Origin: Nitrosospira sp.
Lineage (GTDB): Bacteria > Pseudomonadota > Gammaproteobacteria > Burkholderiales > Nitrosomonadaceae
Reading direction: 5' to 3'
Assembly: GCA_013450215.1 (NCBI GenBank)
Contig: JACDSH010000009.1
Location: forward strand, 31,442-95,441
Length of the DNA stretch: 64,000 nt
The notes beneath the pieces were generated by a model that worked only from the letters and a program-made list of their open reading frames with translations, did not search any database and was not told where the DNA came from. A program made the translations under genes and the position numbers. Below are positions 8,799 to 19,943 of this stretch, piece after piece. Position 1 is the stretch's first letter. Every line of letters starts with the position of its first letter.

Positions 8799-9907
8799 CC
8801 CGCTCCCGCGCCTCCACGGTGCTTCTCACCATATTATCAGCAGCGTTTTTAGTCACAGGCTGTAGCAGCCAAGACCAAAACATCGCTGCTAGAGGTGAAA
8901 AAGTTCTATATCTTTTCAACTGGAACAATTACATCGCGCCAAAAACGGTCAAGCAATTTGAACAGTCCTGCAACTGCCGGCTCTCTCAGGATTATTATGC
9001 CGATAATGAGGAAATGCTGGCGAAATTAGCAGCAGGTGCAAGTGGCCACGATCTAATCATCCCCACCGGTAACGCGATGAGCACTTTAATTCACCAGGGT
9101 GTATTGAGGCCCTTAGATAAAACTCTTTTGCCAAACCTCAAAAATATCAACCCATCTCATCTCAATAATGCATTTGACCCAGGTAATAAATATTCCGTTC
9201 CTTATGCTTATACCGTTACATTATTAGGCTTTAATCAGCAAAAAATAATAGAACTCGGGCTGCCTACCGATAGCTGGTCTCTGATTTTCGAACCGAAGTA
9301 TCTGAAAAAAATAAAAGGCCGCGTTACTGTGCTCGACAGTCAACGAGAACTGATGGCGGCCGCACTCAAGTATCTTGGCTACTCAGCCAACGATGCCAAT
9401 GAATTACACTGGCAGGAGGCCCGTAACCTGATTTTACGTGCCAAACCCTATTGGGCAGCTTTTAGTAACACTAGTTATGTCAAGGAGCTTGCAGTTGGAA
9501 ATCTGTGGGTAGCACATGGCTACTCGAACGACATGTTTCAAGCGGCACTTGATGCCAAGAAAACTGGTAGGAAATTTATCATCGACTACTCAATACCAAG
9601 AGAGGGCGCAGTGCTAGCGCTTGACAGTCTGGTCATACATCAGAGCGGAACTCACCCCGAACTGGCTCATCAATTTATTACCTTCATGCTAGATGGGAGA
9701 AACTCTGCAGAACTCACTAACCTGACCGGATCTGGCAATCCAAATATGAGTGCAGTCCAGTTCATTCAGCCAGAAATAATTGATAACAAGGCAATCTTCC
9801 CTGACCAAGAGCTGTTTACTCGATTAGAAATGATCCAGGATCTCGACCGGACTCAACGACGAAGACTGAGCCGATTGTGGACTGAAATAAAATTGAGGAA
9901 TCTCTAA
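8795..9907 (+). CDS. potD: polyamine-binding lipoprotein PotD
   Basis: A 370-residue extracytoplasmic substrate-binding protein. The N-terminus is a lipoprotein signal with the lipobox LVTGC at about residues 19-23, so here the binding protein is membrane-tethered rather than free as in E. coli. The mature part opens with YLFNWNNYIAPKTVKQF, the pattern of PotD/PotF proteins, whose aromatic and acidic residues clamp the polyamine. It is last in the operon; a short perfect dyad ATCTCT-A-AGAGAT overlaps the stop region, but no T-run follows it. Confidence 0.88.
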   Translation: MTRSRASTVLLTILSAAFLVTGCSSQDQNIAARGEKVLYLFNWNNYIAPKTVKQFEQSCNCRLSQDYYADNEEMLAKLAAGASGHDLIIPTGNAMSTLIHQGVLRPLDKTLLPNLKNINPSHLNNAFDPGNKYSVPYAYTVTLLGFNQQKIIELGLPTDSWSLIFEPKYLKKIKGRVTVLDSQRELMAAALKYLGYSANDANELHWQEARNLILRAKPYWAAFSNTSYVKELAVGNLWVAHGYSNDMFQAALDAKKTGRKFIIDYSIPREGAVLALDSLVIHQSGTHPELAHQFITFMLDGRNSAELTNLTGSGNPNMSAVQFIQPEIIDNKAIFPDQELFTRLEMIQDLDRTQRRRLSRLWTEIKLRNL

Positions 9908-10044
9908 GAGATCTGCTAGTTATGTTATTCATGAAGATCCTTGTCAATCCATGCTAGACACTAACTTATCTTGATCTTTCACTTGTCCGAAAATTCATCA
10001 TTCTGGTCTATAATCTTCACTCTGCTATTTTCCAGAATACCCTC

Positions 10045-10356
10045 ATGAGCCACTATCGTTATCATGTATTTTTTTGCACTAATCAGCGTGAGGCTGGCTC
10101 AGCATGCTGCAACAACCATGGAGCCCAATCAGTACGGGATTATGCTAAGCAGCGTATTAAGGCACTGAAGCTAGACAGCAACAGTCAGGGGGTACGGATT
10201 AATACGGCGGGGTGTCTAGACCGATGCGATGAAGGCCCAGTAATCGTGGTCTATCCTGCAGGGGTCTGGTACACCTATGTCGATAAGGAAGACATCGACG
10301 AAATCATTGAAGAACATCTGAGAAATGGACGTATAGTCGAGCGACTGAAAATTTGA
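10045..10356 (+). CDS. thioredoxin-like [2Fe-2S] ferredoxin
   Basis: A 103-residue protein with the cysteine pattern of thioredoxin-fold (Shethna-type) [2Fe-2S] ferredoxins: one cysteine in FFCTNQR near the N-terminus, a CC pair in GSACC, and CLDRC in the second half, followed by EGPVIVVYP. It probably acts as a small soluble electron carrier. A TATAAT at 10009-10014 is a plausible -10 box, without a well-spaced -35. It is followed at 24 bases by a hydrolase gene, a pairing I recall from other betaproteobacteria but which does not show a function. Confidence 0.82.
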   Translation: MSHYRYHVFFCTNQREAGSACCNNHGAQSVRDYAKQRIKALKLDSNSQGVRINTAGCLDRCDEGPVIVVYPAGVWYTYVDKEDIDEIIEEHLRNGRIVERLKI

Positions 10357-10380
10357 CTCTTTATTTTATTAATTAAACCC

Positions 10381-11019
10381 GTGATCTCTCCCCAAAAATT
10401 CTTCATTGATGGCCAGATCGGAAAACTAGAAACTGTCCTGGCAGAGCCGGATAAGGTCAGCCACGTCGGCATAAATGGTTTCGCCGTCATCGCTCACCCC
10501 CACCCGCTATATGGCGGCACCATGGACAGCAAGATCGTCCACACTCTTTTCAAGACCTTACCAGAACTTGGATTTTTCACGGCTAAATTTAATTTTCGTG
10601 GAGTCGGCAAGAGTGAAGGCATTTACGATAATGGTGTGGGTGAGGTAGAGGATGTACTATCAGTGGCTGCAGCTATCAAAAAAAAACTTTCTGGCAGCTT
10701 TAACAGCCTACCACTACTATTAGCAGGATTCTCCTTCGGAGGGGCCATCCAGGCCCATGCAGCGCAAAAGCTTAACCCGCAACAACTAATAATGGTGGCA
10801 CCTTCAGTGGAACGCTTGAAGGCCCCTCCTGTTGTTGGGCATGCGGCTTGTACGCTCATTATTCATGGCGACCGAGACGACGAAGTCCCACTGAAGTCTG
10901 TCTTAGACTGGGCCGCCCCCCAGGAACTTCCGGTAGTAGTAATTCCCGGTGCAGAGCACTTCTTTCACGGTCGATTACATATCCTCAAACGTGTGATACT
11001 CGATTCATGCCGGACTTAA
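10381..11019 (+). CDS. small alpha/beta hydrolase
   Basis: A 212-residue alpha/beta hydrolase related to the compact esterases often labelled 'alpha/beta superfamily hydrolase' or dienelactone-hydrolase-like. Visible: HPHPLYGGTMDSK (oxyanion-region signature), a nucleophile elbow GFSFGG, a late acid-bearing strand HGDRDDEVP and the catalytic histidine in GAEHFFHGR. The start is GTG at 10381. The substrate is unknown; these proteins are cytosolic and lack a signal peptide. Confidence 0.8.
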   Translation: MISPQKFFIDGQIGKLETVLAEPDKVSHVGINGFAVIAHPHPLYGGTMDSKIVHTLFKTLPELGFFTAKFNFRGVGKSEGIYDNGVGEVEDVLSVAAAIKKKLSGSFNSLPLLLAGFSFGGAIQAHAAQKLNPQQLIMVAPSVERLKAPPVVGHAACTLIIHGDRDDEVPLKSVLDWAAPQELPVVVIPGAEHFFHGRLHILKRVILDSCRT

Positions 11020-11432
11020 GAGCGGCAACCTATAAAATTCTTCTCTATATTTTTTGGAAACGGCTCATGAGATTCACTAATCTTCAACTGATTATTGTCT
11101 TGGCTGTCGAGACTACACTTTGACAAATTTCCAGGGGATATCATTATCGAACGAGAAATTTTAGCTTGTACTGCCCCTTAGCGAGCGGTCTACTTGTATC
11201 GGCAGTATTAGCCCTACTATGGTGGTCTCGTAAGTAGGTGCCGAGAATACTTTAGAGCTGCCATTTTTTAAAAGGATGCAACTAATTGGATCTATATGAG
11301 TCTATGGTGTTCTGGTTCGCCAAGGAATTTATAAAAGCCATCTTGGGTCTTGGATTCATTCTCGGAGTGATTCTTCTGTTGCAGTGGATGAGAAGTGATG
11401 ATTAATTCTAGACTGCACCTTCAATTTCCATA
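11020..11432 (+). other. 413-base intergenic stretch with traces of small membrane genes
   Basis: No full gene fits here. From ATG 11067 a frame with a GGAAA ribosome site runs 18 codons to TGA (11121-11123), then stays open in the same frame for 37 codons, ending at TAG 11235-11237. The second half (QISRGYHYRTRNFSLY, then a hydrophobic run ending LLWWSRK) looks like a membrane segment, so this may be a small gene broken by one nonsense mutation. A 13-base motif GCCGAGAATACTT (about 11240-11252), also present near 1501, lies downstream. Confidence 0.4.
11304..11405 (+). CDS. possible 33-residue single-pass membrane peptide
   Basis: ATG at 11304 to TAA at 11403-11405 encodes 33 residues: a short amphipathic head (VFWFAKEFIK), one hydrophobic helix (about residues 12-27) and a charged tail ending MRSDD. 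This head-helix-charged-tail shape is typical of small membrane regulators. Against it, the nearest purine-rich ribosome site (AAAAGGAT) is over 20 bases upstream and no homologue is known to me. It lies 28 bases before the DUF6279 lipoprotein gene. Confidence 0.35.
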   Translation: MVFWFAKEFIKAILGLGFILGVILLLQWMRSDD

Positions 11433-12290
11433 ATGCACTCGACCGGAGTCTCATTGCGCCAACTGATACTGTCGCTATTGCTGCTTCTACTGAGTGGCTG
11501 CAGCGTCATCACCGTGGCCTACAATAATGTAGATATGGCGATACGCTGGATTGCCTCCGATTACTTCGATTTCAATACACACCAACAAGCGAAGTTTGAT
11601 AAGGATTTACAGCGTGCACATGCCTGGCACCGAAAGGAAGAACTACCAAAATATGCCTTCCTTTGTACGGAAACCGCTAGACGTATCGAGACTGGACTCA
11701 AGCCGGCTGATTTAGACTGGATTGGTAGTGCCGTAGAATCACGCAGAGAAGCACTAATGCATTATGTCGCAACTGATCTAGCCAGTATGCTAGGAACCAT
11801 GGACTCGAGCCAAATTGGAGTCATGGGCGCTAAATTTGCTAAAGAAAATGCAAAATTCCGTAAGGAACACTTGGACGTAGCTCCCGATACATTGGAAAAG
11901 AAGCGTGTTAAAAAAACATTAGAGCGTATCGAAGACTGGACCGGGACGCTTGAGCCAAACCAGAAAGAACGAGTCACTTTGATGGTTAAAAACTTTCCAC
12001 AGAGCGCTGAACATCGGTATATACACCGCACCACGCGACAACGAGTGCTGCGCGAATTGCTCGAAACCAAACCACCCAAAGAAAAGTTTGAAGAGGATCT
12101 CAGGCAATGGCTAGTCGATTGGGAAAGCGGCCGCACCGTGGAACATGACCGAGTTTGGGCGCAAGGGGTTAAGCAGTTGCGCCAAATGATCCTAGAGCTT
12201 GATACCATGCTAACACCTAAACAACGTCTCCATTTGACCCAGAAACTACATAGCTACGCAAAAGACTTCACTATACTAAGCAAACGCTAA
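11433..12290 (+). CDS. DUF6279 family lipoprotein
   Basis: A 285-residue predicted lipoprotein: hydrophobic run then LLSGC, with the lipid cysteine at residue 23. The mature part is mostly helical and charged, beginning SVITVAYNNVDMAIRW and containing FDFNTHQQAKFDKDL, the pattern of the DUF6279 family of uncharacterised proteobacterial lipoproteins. The function is unknown. It is followed about 100 bases later by another small lipoprotein (BON domain), and both have a CCATTTTTTAAAA-containing upstream region. Confidence 0.75.
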   Translation: MHSTGVSLRQLILSLLLLLLSGCSVITVAYNNVDMAIRWIASDYFDFNTHQQAKFDKDLQRAHAWHRKEELPKYAFLCTETARRIETGLKPADLDWIGSAVESRREALMHYVATDLASMLGTMDSSQIGVMGAKFAKENAKFRKEHLDVAPDTLEKKRVKKTLERIEDWTGTLEPNQKERVTLMVKNFPQSAEHRYIHRTTRQRVLRELLETKPPKEKFEEDLRQWLVDWESGRTVEHDRVWAQGVKQLRQMILELDTMLTPKQRLHLTQKLHSYAKDFTILSKR

Positions 12291-12395
12291 GCTGTATCGC
12301 AAAATTTGTTCGGCCTTAGCAACTTCAATCAATCTAGACCAACCTTTTCGCCCTACCATTTTTTAAAAACACACTGGAATATAAAAGATAATAAA

Positions 12396-12821
12396 ATGAA
12401 TTCCTTAAGAGATTCCATCACGGCGATTGGTATTCTTGTGATGCTCGCAACTGGACTTTCCGCCTGCGAAAAATCAGGACCTGCTGAGATTGCAGGGAAA
12501 AAGATTGATCAAGCAGTCGGTGAAGCCGGTAAGCAGATAGGTATTGCAACTGACAGAGTTGTTGAGAGACTCGGTGAACAAGGCGATAAAGCAGTTCTGG
12601 TGATTGATGATGCTGAGATTACGGCCAAGGTCAAAACTGCCATTTTTGCCGAACCGGGTATTAAGACACTACAAATCAGTGTTAACACCATCAAAGGTAT
12701 GGTGACATTGAGCGGATCTGTCGACTCATCACCGAGTAGTGATATGACAAAAGTATTGGCTGGGGCTGTGTCCGGAGTTAAGGAGGTTAAAAATAGGCTG
12801 GTGATAAAGCCGATTAGATGA
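12396..12821 (+). CDS. BON-domain lipoprotein
   Basis: A 141-residue protein with lipobox LSAC (cysteine at residue 24), a short helical stretch and one BON domain (residues about 70-140) with the core IKGMVTLSGSVDS and GVKEVKNRLVI. BON domains bind membranes or lipids (OsmY, DolP type), so this is likely an envelope-stability protein. The open frame begins at 12306, but the ATG at 12396 directly precedes the lipoprotein signal; its ribosome site is weak. Confidence 0.82.
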   Translation: MNSLRDSITAIGILVMLATGLSACEKSGPAEIAGKKIDQAVGEAGKQIGIATDRVVERLGEQGDKAVLVIDDAEITAKVKTAIFAEPGIKTLQISVNTIKGMVTLSGSVDSSPSSDMTKVLAGAVSGVKEVKNRLVIKPIR

Positions 12822-12955
12822 AATTTAACTGCTATTAGCTATTTAATCTTTTGATTAAAATGGGTTTTATATATAACAATCAAAACCAACATGTCGATAT
12901 ACTACAAACCTGAGGGCATAATAAAAGCCGTGCGATTAAATAAGAATGAATTCAT

Positions 12956-14089
<1,134 letters not shown>

Positions 14090-14197
14090 TCACGTTACGT
14101 ATTCCAATTTAAAGTTCGGATGATAGTATACAAAAATCGTACTGGCGCGATAGCGCCTGATGAAATAACCTATAGCTTCTGCATAAAAGGAAAGAGC

Positions 14198-14608
14198 ATG
14201 CTCTGGATCAAAGCGCTACATATCATTTTTATGGTTACCTGGTTTGCGGGTCTATTCTACTTGCCGCGCCTATTTGTCTACCATGCCATGAGCAATGACC
14301 AACTGAGCATTGAACGCTTCAAGGTGATGGAGCGAAAACTCTTTTATGGAATCATGACACCCGGGGCGGTGCTGACCATTGTATCCGGTGTATGGCTCTG
14401 GCTAAGCTATGGCTTTTCAGGCGGTTGGCTACATGCCAAACTAGCATTGGTAGTGCTGTTGGTTGCCTACCATATCTACTGCGGGAAATTATTGGCAGAT
14501 TTCAAGCATGGCCATAACCAACATGGACATGTCTATTACCGTTGGTTCAATGAAATTCCGGTAGTGGTTCTAATTGCAGTGGTAATACTGGTGGTCGTAA
14601 AGCCGTGA
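14198..14608 (+). CDS. hemJ: protoporphyrinogen IX oxidase HemJ
   Basis: A 136-residue inner-membrane protein of the HemJ (UPF0093) family, which oxidises protoporphyrinogen IX to protoporphyrin IX in haem synthesis. Visible: the N-terminal WIKALHIIFMVTWFAGLFYL with the conserved histidine at residue 8, PRLFVYH, and four hydrophobic helices. The open frame begins at 14120, but ATG 14198 has an AAAAGGAAA ribosome site and matches the family's N-terminus. It is divergent from frmA across about 117 bases. Confidence 0.87.
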   Translation: MLWIKALHIIFMVTWFAGLFYLPRLFVYHAMSNDQLSIERFKVMERKLFYGIMTPGAVLTIVSGVWLWLSYGFSGGWLHAKLALVVLLVAYHIYCGKLLADFKHGHNQHGHVYYRWFNEIPVVVLIAVVILVVVKP

Positions 14609-14648
14609 AGAGGCTCCATCGTAGGCGGGAAAGTCTTGACGTGGCTCA

Positions 14649-15185
14649 CTACTCATCCACCAACATCTGCCCTGGAAACATTACTTCAGTATAGCCAAAC
14701 AGACGAAAATCGGTAATACGCATCGGATAGAGTATCCCCTGCAAGTGATCGCATTCATGCTGCACCACACGAGCATGAAATCCCCCTACAGTACGATCAA
14801 TCGGCTTGCCGTACTGATCAACCCCCCTATAACGCAGCCTGGTAAATCTTGGCACCATACCGCGCAGACCCGGAACGCTTAAACAACCCTCCCAATCTTG
14901 CTCTACCTCCTGAGTAAGTGGTGTCAGTACGGGATTAAGCAACACAGTGTAAGGCACTTCCTCGGCGTCGGGGTAGCGCTGATTAAATTTAACGCCAAAA
15001 ATAACCACTTGTTGACTGACGCCAATCTGCGGTGCGGCTAGTCCCGCACCCTCCAACGCTTCCATGGTGTCGTGCATATCCTGAATAAGGGTATTAATCT
15101 CAAGGGTTCCGAACTTCTCCACCTTACTCGCCACCTTCAGCAGAATCGGATCCCCCATTTTCAGAACCGTTCTAATCGCCATCAA
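14649..15185 (-). CDS. def: peptide deformylase
   Basis: A 178-residue metalloenzyme that removes the N-formyl group from nascent proteins. All three family motifs are present: [10 protein letters not shown] (47-56), EGCLSVPG (99-106, metal cysteine 101) and QHECDHLQG (142-150, with the two zinc/iron histidines and catalytic glutamate). It overlaps the 3' end of the phosphorylase gene by 14 bases, making it third in the unit hpt-phosphorylase-def. The fmt partner gene, often next to def, is not here. The start is 15185 or the next codon, 15182. Confidence 0.93.
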   Translation of the reverse strand: MMAIRTVLKMGDPILLKVASKVEKFGTLEINTLIQDMHDTMEALEGAGLAAPQIGVSQQVVIFGVKFNQRYPDAEEVPYTVLLNPVLTPLTQEVEQDWEGCLSVPGLRGMVPRFTRLRYRGVDQYGKPIDRTVGGFHARVVQHECDHLQGILYPMRITDFRLFGYTEVMFPGQMLVDE

Positions 15186-15918
15186 GGTTTACCAGTTGTT
15201 CAAGAATATTCCGAACATTGACCATCGCTTTCTCAAGGACTGAGTGCACATCTTCCAAACGGATGAGATGCTCACTCGTTCCCCGTCCTGCCGCATAATT
15301 CGCTACTACTGCAAGGGTCGCATAACACAGCCCCAATTCCTTTGCCAATGCCGCCTCTGGCATGCCTGTCATGCCGACCATATCAGCGCCATCCCGTTCC
15401 AGTCGATTAATTTCTGCCGCACTCTCGAGCCGAGGCCCCTGAGTAGCAGCATAAACGCCACCATCAATTATCTTTTCCTTTGCCTGCTTTGCCGCCTCTA
15501 ACAGACGTCCACGGGTCACCGAGCAGTAAGGATCGGTAAAGTCAATATGGGTAACCGGTCTATCGGTACTCTCAAAATAGGTGAACTTTCGGCCATGGGT
15601 ATAATCGATAATCTGATCAGGTAGGGCAATCGTACCTGGCATTAGGTTGCCATGAATACCACCTACTGATGCAACCGATACCACGCGTGTTGGCTTGAAT
15701 GATTCCAGCGCCCACAGATTTGCACGATAGTTCACCATGTGCGGTGGAATAGTATGACCGTAACCATGCCGTGCGAGGAAGATGATCTCATGGTTACCGA
15801 TCTTTCCAAATGTCAGTGGCCCTGATGGCTCACCATAAGGCGTTCGCATAACCCGTCTATTCGATATCTCAAGACAAGCGAGCTTAGTCATGCCGGTACC
15901 ACCGATGATTGCAATCAT
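15172..15918 (-). CDS. S-methyl-5'-thioinosine phosphorylase (PNP/MTAP family)
   Basis: A 248-residue phosphorylase that cleaves a nucleoside to base and (methylthio)ribose-1-phosphate. Visible: IIGGTGM at the N-terminus, [11 protein letters not shown] (phosphate/sugar site), and [27 protein letters not shown], the family signature. Known: short proteins of this type in Pseudomonas and betaproteobacteria prefer methylthioinosine, feeding hypoxanthine to a phosphoribosyltransferase. That fits the upstream hpt neighbour (32 bases apart). Methylthioadenosine phosphorylase activity is the main alternative. Confidence 0.82.
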   Translation of the reverse strand: MIAIIGGTGMTKLACLEISNRRVMRTPYGEPSGPLTFGKIGNHEIIFLARHGYGHTIPPHMVNYRANLWALESFKPTRVVSVASVGGIHGNLMPGTIALPDQIIDYTHGRKFTYFESTDRPVTHIDFTDPYCSVTRGRLLEAAKQAKEKIIDGGVYAATQGPRLESAAEINRLERDGADMVGMTGMPEAALAKELGLCYATLAVVANYAAGRGTSEHLIRLEDVHSVLEKAMVNVRNILEQLVNLDGD

Positions 15919-15950
15919 ACTTTCTCAGAAGTCAGGCACAGTTTAAAATT

Positions 15951-16496
15951 TTACTCTTTCATTGCATAAATAGCGGGCAAATTTCGCCATGCTCCGTGCA
16001 CATCCATGCCACATCCGAACACATAACGATTCGGAAGTGGTACTCCCACGAAATCTGCACTAATCGGCTTAGGCCGACCAATATCTTTATTGGTCAGAAC
16101 CGCACTGTAAAAAGCTGCTGCTCCATCTCTCATAATTCGCTTACGAATTTCTTCCAGAGTAATCCCTTCATCAAGAATATCATCCAGCACCAACACTACT
16201 CGGCCCTGTACATTTTCGCTAGGCATTGCTTTCCATTCAATTTGACTGCCAGTAGTATTATCATGGTAACGGGAGGCATGAATATAATCAAAATCTAGTG
16301 GAAATTTAAGTAGCGGTAGGAGCTGTCCAGCAAACATCACCCCACCACGCATTACGCTCAGAACGAGCGGATATCGATCGGACAGCGCTAACGTAATATC
16401 CGCCGCCATCCTCATGACAGTATCGGCCATCTCATCAGCAGAGTAAATCATCTCTGCCGTATCAAGTATTCGTTTCGCTTCTTCAGTTGGAATCAT
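15951..16496 (-). CDS. hpt: hypoxanthine-guanine phosphoribosyltransferase
   Basis: A 181-residue type I phosphoribosyltransferase converting hypoxanthine or guanine to IMP or GMP. The PRPP loop VVLVLDDILDEGITL is intact, and a VMRGGVMFAG block precedes it. With the next gene it forms a salvage pair: methylthioinosine to hypoxanthine to IMP. Its ATG (16494-16496) lies only 5 bases after the stop of the short galU remnant, so ribosomes finishing that stub could reinitiate here, and a GGAA within the stub is the nearest ribosome site. Confidence 0.87.
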   Translation of the reverse strand: MIPTEEAKRILDTAEMIYSADEMADTVMRMAADITLALSDRYPLVLSVMRGGVMFAGQLLPLLKFPLDFDYIHASRYHDNTTGSQIEWKAMPSENVQGRVVLVLDDILDEGITLEEIRKRIMRDGAAAFYSAVLTNKDIGRPKPISADFVGVPLPNRYVFGCGMDVHGAWRNLPAIYAMKE

Positions 16497-16501
16497 CAGC
16501 T

Positions 16502-16564
16502 TTAGTTTCCGAAGCGCGTTCCTAAGCCTGCTACTGGGAAAATGGCCTTGGTTACTTTTATCAT
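16502..16564 (-). pseudogene. galU: 5' stub of galU (UTP-glucose-1-phosphate uridylyltransferase)
   Basis: An ATG at 16564 with AGAGG 7 bases upstream opens a 20-codon frame reading MIKVTKAIFPVAGLGTRFGN and then stop. The IFPVAGLGTRF segment is the nucleotide-binding N-terminus of GalU, which normally continues for about 270 more residues; everything after residue 18 or so is gone. The stub ends 5 bases before hpt. As I recall, galU lies near ligA in several betaproteobacteria, which fits a deletion that joined galU's start to hpt. It may now act as a leader peptide for hpt. Confidence 0.65.
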
Positions 16565-16571
16565 AAGGTGG

Positions 16572-16604
16572 CCTCTTAAAATCTAGATTTCGTCACGGCA
16601 TGCT
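16572..16604 (-). repeat. 5' element shared with prfC, copy 1
   Basis: A 33-base stretch directly before the galU stub aligns without gaps to the stretch before prfC (25968-26000), matching at 25 of 33 positions by my count. It ends in the ribosome site AGAGG, 7 bases before the ATG in both cases. The core AAATCTAGATTT is a perfect palindrome here. Confidence 0.5.
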
Positions 16605-16718
16605 TCTTCTCATAAAAAATGAGTAGCATATTAACAATATGTTGCACATTCATTTCTTGTTCTCGATTTATCTTATCCAAAGCTCTAGGTTTTTTAAAAT
16701 TCCAACGAGTCTACTCAG

Positions 16719-18761
<2,043 letters not shown>

Positions 18762-19943
18762 TCACGCAAATAGCCTCAATGATATCTCGCCACCAGCAAG
18801 AATATTTCGTGCCCTCATCATGTCCTGCATACTGCCCAGATGTTGTTTGATCTTAACGATGCCACTATCGGTCAAAGAGATGCGGTTATCATCCACCAGC
18901 ATACCGCCCAGGGTAGTGGAAAAGATCCCAGCAAGATGCATCATCTGATCGAAAACTCTCTCGCCGTTCTTCACTCTAGGCACGTCCAGTAGAAATGTAA
19001 CTCCATGCGTGGTGAACGTTCGCATGTTATCAGGCAGAAATGGAGCAGAGTCAAAATTGTTGAGTGAGAATAAGACCGCGCCACTTTCATCGCGATAGCT
19101 AAATGCGCCCTCTGTCTCCAACTTGAGACCCGATGCTTCTGCCAGGGCGCGAATCTTGGTACCGGTGAATGCGCCACCATCCTTGCTGATGATATTGATA
19201 CTCACCATCACATCCACTTCTGCACAGAACTGATCTAGCGCCACCGCCTGCGCATGGGCGTGCCGAATATCTGGCAAATCAGCTATCGCATTCATATGAG
19301 TAGAAAAATTTTTCACCATGTCGAAAAACTCGGACAGATTTACTTCACTCACAGGACCTGACCGATCAACCATCTGTAGACAGCCTTTCAATTTGGTGTA
19401 GCCGCCCCCGCCCTCATTTGTTTCTACCGTTATCTCTTCCCAGGATGCACCTGAGTCTCTCTGCCCCAGCCAGTGTACCGGTTTACCAAAATCAAATTTA
19501 CGCAGCAATACCGCAGTCAGGCCTGATGGGGCAATTAATGCGTCGCTCTGGATATTCACAATATAATCAATACCGCCAGCACCGCCAGCCTCGATCGCTT
19601 TCTGTTCTGCCAGTATAGGTACTGCAACCTTGGGAGTAGCATCTGCCTGAGGAAACTCTGCCGCTTCACCTGCATCTATTCCTTGTTCGGCAATCCCTAC
19701 ACTCATTTCCGTCTGAAATTCCTGCAATACTTCCTTGCCGAGTTGGGGCTCTATCCGCCCACCCTCTTCAATACTCACATCGGGCTCGAGTAGCACATCC
19801 TCATGCTTATGCCCGAATGCCTCTTCAGCGCTGCGACGAAAGCGACGCTGCTGTACCCAGTTGAAGAGAGCCACACCCACTACCACAGCACCCCCTATGA
19901 CAACCAGACTGATCTGCAGGTCACTCATGCCCATCGTGTCCAT
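18762..19943 (-). CDS. zipA: cell division protein ZipA-like, FtsZ-binding
   Basis: A 393-residue protein with one N-terminal membrane helix (about residues 9-27), a basic patch WVQQRRFRR, an acidic variable linker and a C-terminal ZipA FtsZ-binding domain (about 250-390) including HAHAQAVALDQFCAEVDVM. ZipA anchors and bundles FtsZ at the septum. Its ATG at 19943 overlaps the smc stop by one base (TAATG), so translation is coupled to smc; an in-frame ATG five codons later is also possible. Confidence 0.87.
   Translation of the reverse strand: MDTMGMSDLQISLVVIGGAVVVGVALFNWVQQRRFRRSAEEAFGHKHEDVLLEPDVSIEEGGRIEPQLGKEVLQEFQTEMSVGIAEQGIDAGEAAEFPQADATPKVAVPILAEQKAIEAGGAGGIDYIVNIQSDALIAPSGLTAVLLRKFDFGKPVHWLGQRDSGASWEEITVETNEGGGGYTKLKGCLQMVDRSGPVSEVNLSEFFDMVKNFSTHMNAIADLPDIRHAHAQAVALDQFCAEVDVMVSINIISKDGGAFTGTKIRALAEASGLKLETEGAFSYRDESGAVLFSLNNFDSAPFLPDNMRTFTTHGVTFLLDVPRVKNGERVFDQMMHLAGIFSTTLGGMLVDDNRISLTDSGIVKIKQHLGSMQDMMRARNILAGGEISLRLFA

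Noticed and set aside
9895..9912. Dyad ATCTCT-A-AGAGAT at the potD stop as a terminator
   Set aside because: The stem is AT-rich, with a one-base centre, and no T-run follows.
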